NCBI GenBank assembly: GCA_963754235.1
Contig: CAVWFK010000007.1
Coordinates: 1 to 64,000, forward strand
Origin: DATAYA01 sp963754235
GTDB taxonomy: Bacteria; Pseudomonadota; Alphaproteobacteria; Acetobacterales; Acetobacteraceae
Reading direction: 5' to 3'
Length of the DNA stretch: 64,000 nucleotides
Made by a program: the position numbers and the translations under genes. Positions 53,941 through 62,796 of the stretch are shown here, one piece after another; position 1 is the stretch's first letter; every line of letters begins with the position of its first letter. Below the pieces are notes generated by a model that saw only the letters and a program-made list of their open reading frames with translations, was not told the DNA's origin and did no database searches.

Positions 53941-54044
53941 ATACAACTGGCTTGTTGTGGCCTTGATCAAACTCCAGGAAACGGGCACCGGGCTTGCCGC
54001 TTGCGACAGCGTCGGAGACCTGCGCGATCTTGGTTATCGGCGGT

Positions 54045-54693
54045 TCAGGCGATCAGGCACGGTGGCTTCGACATCTCGGCAAAGACCGCGATCGCGCTGA
54101 GCTGCCGGGCCCCGTGGTCTGCGGCGCAATGCCTATCGCCGCAGAAGCCCAGCACCGGCATCCCGGCCGCGAGCGCCGCCTGAACACCAGGGACGCTGTC
54201 CTCGATGACCAGACAGGCACCGGGTTCTGTTCGCATCTCTCGCGCCGCATGCAGGAACAGACCGGGGGCCGGCTTTCCGGCCGGCACCGATACGGCGCTG
54301 AACACATTTGGCGCGACCCGCTTGTGCAGGCCGACCAGCTCCAGCGTGAACCGAAGCCGTGTCGGTGCACTGCTGGAGGCGACGCAGACCGGCACACGGA
54401 CGGCGTCGAGCGCCGCCTCGAATTCCACGCACCGCGCCCAAATCCGCCCGGAACGCATCGTCGAGTTCTTGCTGCGCGCCGCGCCCGAAATCCTCGAGCA
54501 AGGCGCGTCCCAGTTCTCACTCGACGTGCACGCGCATGGTCCGGCTCGACAGCCCGGCAAACCGGGCGGCCAGCTCCTCCGTCGAGATCGCGTAGCCAGC
54601 CCGGGTGAATGACGCCGCGGCCAAGCGGCACGCAATCACCTCGCTGTCGATGAGCATGCCGTCGCAGTCGAAGATGATCAGCTTTGGGCGCAT
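54045..54693 (-). pseudogene. HAD-family phosphatase, nonsense codon and frameshift
   Basis: About 215 residues. MRPKLIIFDCDGMLIDSEVI has the HAD motif I DxD (Asp nucleophile). AARFAGLSSRTMRVHVE is followed by an in-frame TGA near 54523, then ELGRALLEDFGRGAQQELDD. A frame change lies near 54435, after which FEAALDAVRVPVCVASSSAP (motif II Ser), KPAPGLFLHAAREM (motif III Lys) and CLVIEDSVPGVQAALAAG (motif IV Asp) are intact. It resembles beta-phosphoglucomutase/phosphoglycolate-type subfamily-I phosphatases. Substrate unknown. Confidence 0.78.
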
Positions 54694-54839
54694 CCCTGAC
54701 GGTCTTCTGCGTAATCACGGCGCGCGTGCCAGTGCTTGCGCAGCCGCATCTCGGTCAAGTGGCTGACCGTTCCGGAGCCAAGCAACATTGTCCCCCTCTG
54801 CCTTGGCCGAGTGACCGCGAAGCTGTGCGTTTTGGCCAT

Positions 54840-55436
54840 TTACCGGGAACGACCTGCGGCAGTCGGCGGACGAACGATCGTCACCCCTCTCCAGCGCTTG
54901 GTCCACGCTTTCTCGCGGACGCGCGCATCGAAGATTTCAAGCCTTCGCTCGAAGACGGGAGTTGAACGCACGATGAGGCCGAGAAGGTCGGCCATACCCC
55001 ACGGGGCGAGCACCTCCGCGCGGCCTTCGGCGAGCCGCGCTGCGATCGCGGTGCAGGTCTCAGGCCAGCGGCCAATCGCATCGGCCGTGCTGCCGTAGGG
55101 CGGATCGACCGCGCGCTCGTGCATTCGCGCTTGGTTCTTCACAGACCAGCGCGGACCTGGATGCGCGGCAAGAGGCGCCGCCTCAACCGCGTGATCGCGT
55201 TCACGCGCAACATCGCAGGAATCAAAGTAGACGACGTCAATGTCCGAAGGAGGCTGAGGCGCGTCGGCACCCGAAACCGCATCCCAGACCGCATTCCGGA
55301 TGAGACCTGCTCCTACCCACGCATCGGGCAGGCGCAGTTCAGAGACCGAGGCCAGCACTTCGACGAGCTCGGGTCTCGATGTGAGAATGCTGGTGACCCG
55401 GCGTAAATCGGATTGCTCGGCGCAGTCCGCGTTCAC
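54840..55436 (-). CDS. Nucleotidyltransferase family protein (NTP_transf_6-like)
   Basis: 198 residues from the GTG at 55436, which overlaps the recombinase-fragment stop by GTGA. LPDAWVGAGLIRNAVWDAVS and PPSDIDVVYFDSC (Asp-x-Asp metal site) are typical of this family, with ARMHERAVDPPYGSTADAIG and LLGLIVRSTPVFERRLEIFD further on. These proteins are predicted nucleotidyltransferases of unknown target. Confidence 0.78.
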   Translation of the reverse strand: MNADCAEQSDLRRVTSILTSRPELVEVLASVSELRLPDAWVGAGLIRNAVWDAVSGADAPQPPSDIDVVYFDSCDVARERDHAVEAAPLAAHPGPRWSVKNQARMHERAVDPPYGSTADAIGRWPETCTAIAARLAEGRAEVLAPWGMADLLGLIVRSTPVFERRLEIFDARVREKAWTKRWRGVTIVRPPTAAGRSR

Positions 55437-55742
55437 CGCCAAAGGTCCTCGAAGCGGCTTGCGGCGGTCCGCGTATAATGGACGGTGTGTTTGGGATCGC
55501 GGTGGCCGAGGTAGTCCTGGATCAGCCGCAGGCGTAGCCACGATTGGCGAGATAGTAGCTGCAGGAGTGTCGCAGCATATGCGGTCGCGCCGTCGGCAGA
55601 CCGGCGCGCGAAGCTGCGGCGGCAAGGATGTAGTTCACCGACTGCCGGGTCAGCGGCTGACCTCGTTCGGAGAGGAACAGCCAGGGCAGCGCATCCGACC
55701 GGGAGCCGAGATAATGCTTGATCGCCCGTAGTTGGAGCCCAT
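55433..55742 (-). pseudogene. Tyrosine recombinase C-terminal fragment
   Basis: LRAIKHYLGSRSDALPWLFL, RQSVNYILAAAASRAGLPTA and PHMLRHSCSYYLANRGY carry the Arg-His box. After a 1-base change near 55530 the frame reads LIQDYLGHRDPKHTVHYTRT with the catalytic Tyr, and ends SRFEDLWR. This is the catalytic half of a FimB/integron-like recombinase, different from the one at 45.3 kb. The N-terminal half is removed by the ISKra4 insertion at 55733-55742. Confidence 0.8.
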
Positions 55743-55784
55743 CACAAAACGGGGGCAAGACTGGCGTGGTAAGCTACGATCGGG

Positions 55785-56463
55785 GTGATGACCGATCAGC
55801 GCCCGAGGCTGCTGCAGTTGAAGATGCTGCTGCGGGATGTTCATCCCGCGGTTTGGCGCCGGGTCAGGCTGGCGGACAGCCTGTCAATTGCCGACCTGCA
55901 CCAGGTGATCCAGCTTCTCATGGGCTGGGATGACGATCATCTGCACCGCTTTTGCGTCCATAGCCGGGATTACGGGATAGCCTATGTCGGCGGACCGAGC
56001 TTCGGCGAGGACGCCGCAGCGGTGCCACTGTCACGGTTCGGGTTCCGTCCCACAGAGCGGTTCCTCTACGAGTACCGATTTCACGGCTGGCTGGCAGATC
56101 GAGGTGCGGGTTGAGAGGGTGATCCAGGCAGCCTTGCGCCAGAGCCATCGTATCCCCATTTGTATCGCCGGCCGACAGGCCGGTCCCCCGGACGGCTGCG
56201 GCGGACCGCGGGTTTATGCAGAGCGGCGTCGCAATGCAGTCGGCTGGGAGATGGCCGATGATGTGGGTGCAGTTGTCGCCGTCCTGCGCCGTCTCAGCGA
56301 CGGCGATCCCACCGTGCTGGACGATCCCGAAGAGCGCTCGGACTTTGAGCGTGCCGTGTCCCGCCTGAAGGCCCGGGAGCCCTTTCTTGCCGAAGGGTTC
56401 CCGCGCGCCGCGAGTAACGCCGCGTTGCGGCAGGCGTTCACGGCAGCGCGGGGTTTCCCATGA
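55785..56463 (+). pseudogene. pRiA4b ORF-3-like accessory protein of the IS, frameshifted
   Basis: About 225 residues. LLQLKMLLRDVHPAVWRRVR and LHQVIQLLMGWDDDHLHRFC are the hallmark of the plasmid pRiA4b ORF-3 family. The frame changes near 56090: RFH-GWQIEVRVERVIQAAL continues to RQAGPPDGCGG and VLDDPEERSDFERAVSRLKA. The stop overlaps the transposase start. Function in transposition is unknown. Confidence 0.8.
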
Positions 56464-57872
56464 TCCGGATGGCAATACAGGTCGTTCTCGTCGACGAGGC
56501 GGGCGGCGGACGAGATGTCCACGAGATCGCTCGGATCGAGCGCGGCCGGCTCTGCCCCGAAGCCCTGGGGTTGTCGCTGGCCGAAGCCAAGGAGATCACT
56601 GGCGGCATCCAACAGGTGCTCGCTGGCGCTCAAGTCGCGGAATGGCAAGCCGATCAGCGCGCCTGCCCCGACTGTGGCCATCGGCGCTCGCTGAAGGGTC
56701 ACCATCCCATCGTGTTCCGTACGCTCTTCGGCATGCTGCGGCTCGACAGTGAGCGGCTCCGGGCTTGCCCATGTTCCGCGACGCCAAAGCGCTCTCTGGG
56801 CCCGTTGCCGGACCTCCTGCCCGAACGCATCAGCCCGGAGTTGCTGTATCTGGAAACCAAGTTCGCCTCGCTGGTGTCCTATGGCCAGACGGTCCGGCTG
56901 ATGGGCGAACTCCTTCCGCTCGATCGGCCGATCCACGCCGAGCTGGTCCGGCGGCATCTCTTTCGGCTCGCCGAAGCGCATGACGCCGAGCTTGCGTCGG
57001 CGCCGTCCGGCATAACGCTTGGCGAGCGGACCGGGCCGAATACCGCGCCGCCGGATGGACCGCTGTTTGTCGGCCTCGATGGCGGCTATGTACGCGGCCG
57101 CGACCAGGACTGGTTCGAGGTGATCGCCGGCAAGAGCCTGGTCTCGTTCCATCGCGATGGCCGGGTCCCGGATCCCTCCGGGCGCTGCTTTGCTTTCGTC
57201 CAGACAGTGGACGACAAGCCGCGCGCCCGGCTCATCGACACGCTTCGTCAACAGGGGATGCAGCCGCAGCAGCAGGTTGTCTTCCTGTCCGACGGTGCCG
57301 AGACCCTACGGCGTCTGCAGCAGAACATCGCTCCGGAAGCCGAGCATGTGCTGGACTGGCTTCATATCGCCATGCGGCTGACCGTGCTGAGGCAGATGAT
57401 CAAGGGCGCTTGGACCGACATGGCCATAGTCGAGAAGGCGGCGTTGGATAGGATCAAGTGGCTGCTGTGGCACGGCAATGCCCCGGATGCCGTCGATGAC
57501 ATCGAATGTCTGACCGACGACGTCGATGGCGACCTGGAGCAGAACCCCATCTCGGCGTCTCTGCGAAAGCTCGCCTCCGCCCTCGGCGAGTTCGCGGCGT
57601 ATATTGCCAACAACACCGACCACGTCGTGAACTATGGCGAGCGCTTCCGCGGAGGTGAACGGATCTCCACCAGTTTCGTGGAGTCGGCGATCAACCAGAT
57701 CGTGGACAAGCGCTTCGACAAACGTCAGTCGATGCGATGGACGCCCCGCGGCGCCCACCTGCTGCTCCAGACCCGCACGCGCGTCCTTAACAACGATCTC
57801 GATCAACTCATCCGTCGCCGCTACCCCGCATTCACAAGATCACCAGGCAACGACAACGCCCCCGTTTTGTGA
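56460..57872 (+). CDS. ISKra4 family transposase
   Basis: Intact 470 residues. A zinc-finger segment ACPDCGHRRSLKGHHP then RLRACPC lies near residues 60-100. The catalytic domain has PLFVGLDGGYVRGRDQDWFE (Asp), VVFLSDGAETLRRLQQNIAP (Asp), EHVLDWLHIAMRLTVLRQMI and ISTSFVESAINQIVDKRFDK (Glu). The stop codon lies within the right terminal repeat. It appears to be a functional element and is among the few large genes here without an indel. Confidence 0.88.
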   Translation: MIRMAIQVVLVDEAGGGRDVHEIARIERGRLCPEALGLSLAEAKEITGGIQQVLAGAQVAEWQADQRACPDCGHRRSLKGHHPIVFRTLFGMLRLDSERLRACPCSATPKRSLGPLPDLLPERISPELLYLETKFASLVSYGQTVRLMGELLPLDRPIHAELVRRHLFRLAEAHDAELASAPSGITLGERTGPNTAPPDGPLFVGLDGGYVRGRDQDWFEVIAGKSLVSFHRDGRVPDPSGRCFAFVQTVDDKPRARLIDTLRQQGMQPQQQVVFLSDGAETLRRLQQNIAPEAEHVLDWLHIAMRLTVLRQMIKGAWTDMAIVEKAALDRIKWLLWHGNAPDAVDDIECLTDDVDGDLEQNPISASLRKLASALGEFAAYIANNTDHVVNYGERFRGGERISTSFVESAINQIVDKRFDKRQSMRWTPRGAHLLLQTRTRVLNNDLDQLIRRRYPAFTRSPGNDNAPVL

Positions 57873-57881
57873 TGGGCTCCA

Positions 57882-58006
57882 GACGGACGCTGGCCGGCTA
57901 CGAGGCGATGGCGATGATCAGGAAGGGACAGGTCCACAACATCGATGGTCCCGACATCCGGGCACAGACGGCCTTCGTCGCCAGCCTTTTTCAAGTTGCC
58001 GCCTGA
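57882..58006 (+). pseudogene. IS6-like transposase C-terminal remnant
   Basis: TLAGYEAMAMIRKGQVHNID, then RAQTAFVASLFQVAA and a stop at 58006. I recognise this as the C-terminus of IS6-family transposases of the IS240 kind. Everything upstream is replaced by the ISKra4 element. Confidence 0.55.
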
Positions 58007-58334
58007 ATTTCCCGCCGCTGAGACTTCGTGCGTCTCGAATTGGCGTTTGCAACACAACCGACCTGCGTTACGCGGCCGGCACCGGCCCGGATGCCCCCAG
58101 AGCGGTACGCCGCTTGGCGCGACCGCATCGGGGTCGCGGACCGGGTGACGGACACGGAGGTGACACTGCGCAACGATCCGGGCCGAGGCGCGAAGCACCG
58201 GCGGGTCCCCGAGGAGCGCGTGACCGAAGCGCCGCAAGCACCTCCGTGCGGGAGTCGACACAGGCCGCAGGCCAGGGCTTCGGAACAGTCGCGAAGTCTC
58301 CGCGTGAGGCTTGCGCGCCGCCGTTTCGGCCCAT
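58007..58334. other. Intergenic, no supported gene
   Basis: 328 bases between the IS6 remnant and gatZ. Open frames exist on both strands but none resembles a known protein. No clear terminator for gatZ. Confidence 0.45.
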
Positions 58335-59600
58335 TCATGCGCATGCGGCCGCGTAGTCGCGCAGAACGTCCTTGATCAATTCGGCAACCAGGGCTCGTGG
58401 CTGCAGGCCGAGTTTCCCGGATCGCACGCGCTCATACAGGCGCGGGAGATGCTGGCTGACGAGTGTTTCGGGCATGTGCGTGCCGTCGAGCAGCTCCAGC
58501 AGCTGCTCGACGGCACGTTGCGCGGGAGGGAGCGGCCAGTAGTATCGAATCCGATCGCTGTAGCTGAAATGCCGCGAGACACGCTGCTCGGCCTCGGAAC
58601 CGACGTAATAGCCGGCCCAGTTGGCAGGGTGATCCAACATCAGCGATTCCATGGCAGCAATCAGCGACCCACGACCCGGGTGCAGGTGCCCGGCGATAGC
58701 GTCCAGCGCATACAGGGCTTCGCGCATGGCGAAGGTGAGGCGCGGCCCGACCTTGAGGATTGCAAAACCGTCCTGCACCAGGGCGCTGAGGCAGTCGAGC
58801 GCCTGGTAGTCGGTCGAGTGCGCCTCGAAGACCAGCCCGGGCAGGTCGCGCAGCGCGGCGCTGAGGGCGGCGGCCGGCTCGCGCGCATAGGCGACCACGT
58901 TCTCGCTGCCGAATTCCACGCCCGGCTGGACCACGAGTCCCACCACGCGGGCGAAGGCTGCGCCGACTCCCGCAGCCTCGAGCGCCGCGCGATGCGACCG
59001 ATGCGTCCGAAGCGCCGCCTCCGGGCGAGTCACGTCGAGGGTCTCGATGTCCTCAAGCGCGCCGCCGGGGATCGGCACCTCGGTGCCGATGACGTAGCGC
59101 GGAGCATTGCCGCAGCGCGCTGCGGCGGCTTCGGCGGCAACCGCGAGACGGGCGGCACGGGCCGCCGTCACCGCTTCCGGCAAGGCAGCGGGTTCGCCCT
59201 CACATCCCATGCTGGTGTCGAGATGGATCTTGGTGAAGCCGGCCTCCACATAGGCCGCGATCATGATTTCGGCGCGCCGCAGCGCCTGGTCGGCAGGGAG
59301 GGATTTCCACGGGTTCGGGCCGAGATGGTCGCCGCCGAGCAGGATCTGCCCGCGCGGGAGTCCGACCGATCGCGCGCGATCGAGCACCAGGTCGCGAAAC
59401 ATCACCGGCGTCATCCCGGTATAGCCGCCCTCGTGGTTGACCTGGTTGCAGGTCGCCTCGATCAGCACGGCCCCGCCATGCTCGGCCGCATGGCTCAACG
59501 CGGCCTCGATGACGAAGCGATGGGCGGAGCAGATCGACGTGATGCCGCGCCGGCGGCCGCCGACGCTGGCGGCAAGTTCTTCAAGCGGGTGCTTCGACAC
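58335..59600 (-). CDS. Tagatose-bisphosphate aldolase non-catalytic subunit family (GatZ/KbaZ)
   Basis: 421 residues. The GTG at 59600 (MSKHPLEELAASVGG) is chosen as start because GGGGAAG lies just upstream; a longer frame begins at 59642. Motifs: GITSICSAHRFVIEAALSHA, VLIEATCNQVNHEGGYTGMT, ILLGGDHLGPNPWKSLPADQ, LDTSMGCEGEP and VFEAHSTDYQALDCLSALVQ. GatZ proteins stabilise or assist the class-II aldolase in galactitol/tagatose breakdown. No catalytic GatY gene is visible here. Homologues next to sugar ABC operons in alphaproteobacteria may have another role, such as a kinase or aldolase of their own. Confidence 0.87.
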   Translation of the reverse strand: MSKHPLEELAASVGGRRRGITSICSAHRFVIEAALSHAAEHGGAVLIEATCNQVNHEGGYTGMTPVMFRDLVLDRARSVGLPRGQILLGGDHLGPNPWKSLPADQALRRAEIMIAAYVEAGFTKIHLDTSMGCEGEPAALPEAVTAARAARLAVAAEAAAARCGNAPRYVIGTEVPIPGGALEDIETLDVTRPEAALRTHRSHRAALEAAGVGAAFARVVGLVVQPGVEFGSENVVAYAREPAAALSAALRDLPGLVFEAHSTDYQALDCLSALVQDGFAILKVGPRLTFAMREALYALDAIAGHLHPGRGSLIAAMESLMLDHPANWAGYYVGSEAEQRVSRHFSYSDRIRYYWPLPPAQRAVEQLLELLDGTHMPETLVSQHLPRLYERVRSGKLGLQPRALVAELIKDVLRDYAAACA

Positions 59601-59833
59601 GGATTCTTCCCCGACAGCAGGCAGGCGTTGGAGCCAAATCAATCACCCGCCCGCCCCCGCCTTGGACGCGCCGGCGGGCGGTCATGTCCCCGCGCAGCCA
59701 CGCCGGCGGCGGTTCCGGCATGCGCGGTCGCAATTTGCCAGCGGCCCTGAGTGCTGCGATCACTGGGAGCGGGCTGAGACCTCGCCGATATCCGCCTTCT
59801 CCGGCCGACAAGCCTCGGCCCGGACGCAACGGG

Positions 59834-61045
59834 ATGGCCTCGCGGATGACATTTGTCGGCACCAACCTGGACCGAGGGTCCGTCTTCAACCGGCGCATCG
59901 TGCTGGACGCGATTCGTGCCCACGGCCCGTTGTCGCGCGCCGATCTGACCCGATTGTGCGGCCTGGTGCCGCAGACGATCTCCAATATCGTCGAATCGCT
60001 GCTTCAGGCGGAGCTCGTCATCCAGCATCAGCGGCGGAAGACCAGCGGGCGAGGGCAGCGGCCCATCGACATCGCGATCAATCCCGACGGTGGCTATGGT
60101 TTTGGCGTTTCCTTCAATCGCCGCGACTTCTTCGCGGTGCTCGTGGACCTCGCGGGCAACAAGCGCGGCCTGATCGCCGAGCCCGTCACCGACCTCTCTC
60201 CCCCCGTGATCCTGGAACGGATCGAAGCCGCAGTGAACACGCTGCGAACCCGGCACCGCATCTCCGCCCGCAAATGCGTCGGCCTCGGAATTGCGATGAC
60301 CGGTCTGACACCGACCGGCAAACGGGTCGGGCTGGCGCCGGACGCATCCTACGCCGCGTGGGAGAACGTCCCGCTCGCGGCCTCGATTCGCAAGCGGGTG
60401 CGCATGCCCGTCGTCACCGACAACGACGCGCGCGCCGCGGCGGTGGGCGAGTTGCTCCACGGCGCCGGCAGGACCTTCCGCAGCTTCCAGTACATCTATT
60501 TCGGCGTGGGCGTTGCCGGCGGCAGCATCTCCTCCGGCCAGCCCTTCCTGGGCGCCTTCGGACGGGCGGGCGAGATCGGCCATCTCGTCGTCGAGCCCGG
60601 CGGTCGGCCCTGCCCGTGCGGAAACCGAGGCTGCTTCGAGCGATACACCTCGCTGGCATCCGCCTATGCCGCTCTCACCGGCTTGCCGGAAAATGACGCG
60701 ACCGTCGATCCGGCGGCCATTCTCGCCGGGTACGAGCGCGGCGACAAACGCCTGGCCCGGTGGATCGAGCAGGCCGGCGCTCATCTGCGCACCGTGGTCG
60801 TCACGCTCGAGAACATCTTCGACCCGGAGACCGTCATCGTCGGCGGTGTGTTTCCCGAGCCGGTGCTCGATGCCATGCTGCAGAGCGCCGAGCCGTTTCC
60901 CAACAGCGTCGGCAAGCTGCGCGGTACCAAGGCGCCGCGCGTCATCAAGGCGACGGTCGGGATGGAAACGCCGGCGCTAGGTGCCGCCTCGCTCGCTCTG
61001 TTCGCGGCCACCAGCGCCGACATTTCCGTTCTCTTCAAGGCCTGA
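59834..61045 (+). CDS. ROK family transcriptional regulator
   Basis: 403 residues from the ATG at 59834 (59846 is an alternative; upstream in-frame sequence is not conserved-looking). Helix-turn-helix: VFNRRIVLDAIRAHGPLSRA then LTRLCGLVPQTISNIVESLL. ROK sugar-binding domain: MPVVTDNDARAAAVGELLHG, YFGVGVAGGSISSGQPFLGA and the zinc motif CPCGNRGCFERYTSLA. It is convergent with the ABC permease gene (5 bases apart) and divergent from gatZ. It probably senses the sugar handled by this locus. Confidence 0.88.
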   Translation: MASRMTFVGTNLDRGSVFNRRIVLDAIRAHGPLSRADLTRLCGLVPQTISNIVESLLQAELVIQHQRRKTSGRGQRPIDIAINPDGGYGFGVSFNRRDFFAVLVDLAGNKRGLIAEPVTDLSPPVILERIEAAVNTLRTRHRISARKCVGLGIAMTGLTPTGKRVGLAPDASYAAWENVPLAASIRKRVRMPVVTDNDARAAAVGELLHGAGRTFRSFQYIYFGVGVAGGSISSGQPFLGAFGRAGEIGHLVVEPGGRPCPCGNRGCFERYTSLASAYAALTGLPENDATVDPAAILAGYERGDKRLARWIEQAGAHLRTVVVTLENIFDPETVIVGGVFPEPVLDAMLQSAEPFPNSVGKLRGTKAPRVIKATVGMETPALGAASLALFAATSADISVLFKA

Positions 61046-61050
61046 TCCCG

Positions 61051-61902
61051 CTACTTGACCGCGCCGATCGCGAGGCCGCGGACCAGATAGCGCTGCAGGG
61101 CCGCGAACATCACCGCGGCAGGCAGCGTCGCGATCAGCACGCCCGCCATGACGTTGTTCCAGCTCACGTGATAGGCGCCGCTCACCTCGAGAAATATCCT
61201 CAGTGTCACCGTCAGCTTGTCGGGACTGCGCAGCAGGGTGAAGGCGAGCACGAAGTCGGTCCAGGCATTGATGAAGGTGAAAATCGCGGTGACGCCGATG
61301 GCGGGCAGCGCGAGAGGCAGGAAGACGCGCCGCAGCGCGGTCCCCCATCGCGCGCCATCGATCCACGCCGCTTCCTCGACCTCGACGGGAATGGTGCGGA
61401 AATAGGATTGTAGCATCCAGACGGCGAAAGCGAGATTGAAGGCGGCGTAGGTCAGAACCAGCGAGAGCAGGTCATCGACCAGTCCCATCATGACGATCAG
61501 GCGGAAGATCCCGATTATGAGCACGACCGGTGCGATCATCTGCGTGACCAGCAGGAACTGGCGGAAAATGCCTTGGCCCCAGAATCGCAGCCGCGCGGTC
61601 GCGTAGGCCGCCGGGATGCTCGGGATCAGCGTGACGACAACGGCCCCGAGGCTCACCAGCAGGCTGTTCAGCAGCGCCTGGCCCAGGAGCGCCTGCTGCC
61701 AGATCGCCGGGAAGCTGCCCAGGTCGATATGCCGCGGAATCCAGCGCGGCGTGAAGCTGAAAACCTCGTCCGCACTCTTGAGCGCGGTGGAGAGGGTCAC
61801 GGCATAGGGAAGCAGGATCAGCAGCAGAAGCGGGCTCAGCGCGGTCCAGCTGACGAGGCCGCGACGCGCCCGGGGCGAGAGCCGTCGCGCCTTCAGGGGC
61901 AT
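61051..61902 (-). CDS. Sugar ABC transporter permease (MalG-like)
   Basis: Intact 283 residues. Membrane segments: LLLLILLPYAVTLSTALKSA, LGAVVVTLIPSIPAAYATAR, LLVTQMIAPVVLIIGIFRLI and IGVTAIFTFINAWTDFVLAF. The EAA loop VEEAAWIDGARWGTALRRVF marks a binding-protein-dependent permease. Third gene after the binding protein and MalF-like permease. No ATPase gene in the window. Confidence 0.9.
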   Translation of the reverse strand: MPLKARRLSPRARRGLVSWTALSPLLLLILLPYAVTLSTALKSADEVFSFTPRWIPRHIDLGSFPAIWQQALLGQALLNSLLVSLGAVVVTLIPSIPAAYATARLRFWGQGIFRQFLLVTQMIAPVVLIIGIFRLIVMMGLVDDLLSLVLTYAAFNLAFAVWMLQSYFRTIPVEVEEAAWIDGARWGTALRRVFLPLALPAIGVTAIFTFINAWTDFVLAFTLLRSPDKLTVTLRIFLEVSGAYHVSWNNVMAGVLIATLPAAVMFAALQRYLVRGLAIGAVK

Positions 61903-61905
61903 CGC

Positions 61906-62784
61906 TCAGATCTCCCTTTCGCGCCGGGACAGGCTTGCATAGAGGATGCTGAACGCGAGCAGGACGGCGAACATCAGCAGCGACATGGCTGCTGCCTCGT
62001 CCAGCCGGCCGTAGCGGAATCCGACCTTGTACAGATAGGTAACCAGGATGTCCGTGCTGTTGGCGGGATCTCCCTGCGTCAGCACCCAGATGATCGCGAA
62101 GCTGTTGAAGGCGTAGATCACGTTCAGCACGAAGGCGATGCTGAGAAAGGGCCGCAGCAGCGGCAGCGTCAGGTAGCGGAAGCGCTGGGCGCCGCCGGCG
62201 CCGTCGATCCGTGCCGCCTCGAAAATCTCCTCGGGCATGGATGAGAGGCCGCCGAGATAGATCGTGACCGTGAGCGGGATGGCGACCAGGATTCCGATCG
62301 CGATCTCGATCGGAAACGCGGTCCCGGCTGTCGCCAGCCACTCCGTGGGCTGATGCAGGAGGCCGATCCTCTGCAGCGTCGCATTGAGCAGACCGTACTG
62401 GCCGTTGAGCGTCCAGCGCCAGACGATGCCGGTCATCGTGACCGAGATCGCCCAGGGCAACATGACGATGAGGCGGGTCAGGCCGCGCCCGGGGAAATCA
62501 TTGTTCAGGATCAGGGCGACCGGGGCCGAGATCAGCAATGCGCCACCGGCCACGCCCACGGTCCAGATCAGCGTCCGACCGAAACTGCCCCAGAAGATTC
62601 CATCATGGAACAGGCGGACGAAATTGGCGGCACCGACGAACTCCCGCACCTGCCCGAACCGGCTCACCGCATGCACCGCTGTCCTCGCGGTGTCGAAGAG
62701 TGGGTAGCCCATGATCCAGCCGACAAGGGCAAGGCTCGGCAAAGTCATCAGCAAAGGCAGACAGGCGGTGCGGGAGGACGTCAC
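61906..62784 (-). CDS. Sugar ABC transporter permease (MalF-like)
   Basis: Intact 292 residues with six membrane segments, for example LLMTLPSLALVGWIMGYPLF, GVAGGALLISAPVALILNND, IAIGILVAIPLTVTIYLGGL and LLMFAVLLAFSILYASLSRR. EAA loop EEIFEAARIDGAGGAQRFRY. Three bases separate its stop from the next permease start. Confidence 0.9.
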   Translation of the reverse strand: MTSSRTACLPLLMTLPSLALVGWIMGYPLFDTARTAVHAVSRFGQVREFVGAANFVRLFHDGIFWGSFGRTLIWTVGVAGGALLISAPVALILNNDFPGRGLTRLIVMLPWAISVTMTGIVWRWTLNGQYGLLNATLQRIGLLHQPTEWLATAGTAFPIEIAIGILVAIPLTVTIYLGGLSSMPEEIFEAARIDGAGGAQRFRYLTLPLLRPFLSIAFVLNVIYAFNSFAIIWVLTQGDPANSTDILVTYLYKVGFRYGRLDEAAAMSLLMFAVLLAFSILYASLSRREREI

Positions 62785-62796
62785 GCCGCCGACCCT

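Larger units (their letters stand above)
55733..57881. mobile_element. ISKra4-family insertion sequence
   Basis: 2.15-kb element with perfect 23-bp inverted ends at 55733-55755 and 57859-57881 (outer part TGGAGCCCATCACAAAACGG, followed by GGG). It contains an accessory pRiA4b ORF-3-like gene and the transposase. It truncates a tyrosine recombinase on the left and sits against an IS6-like transposase tail on the right. Confidence 0.88.
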
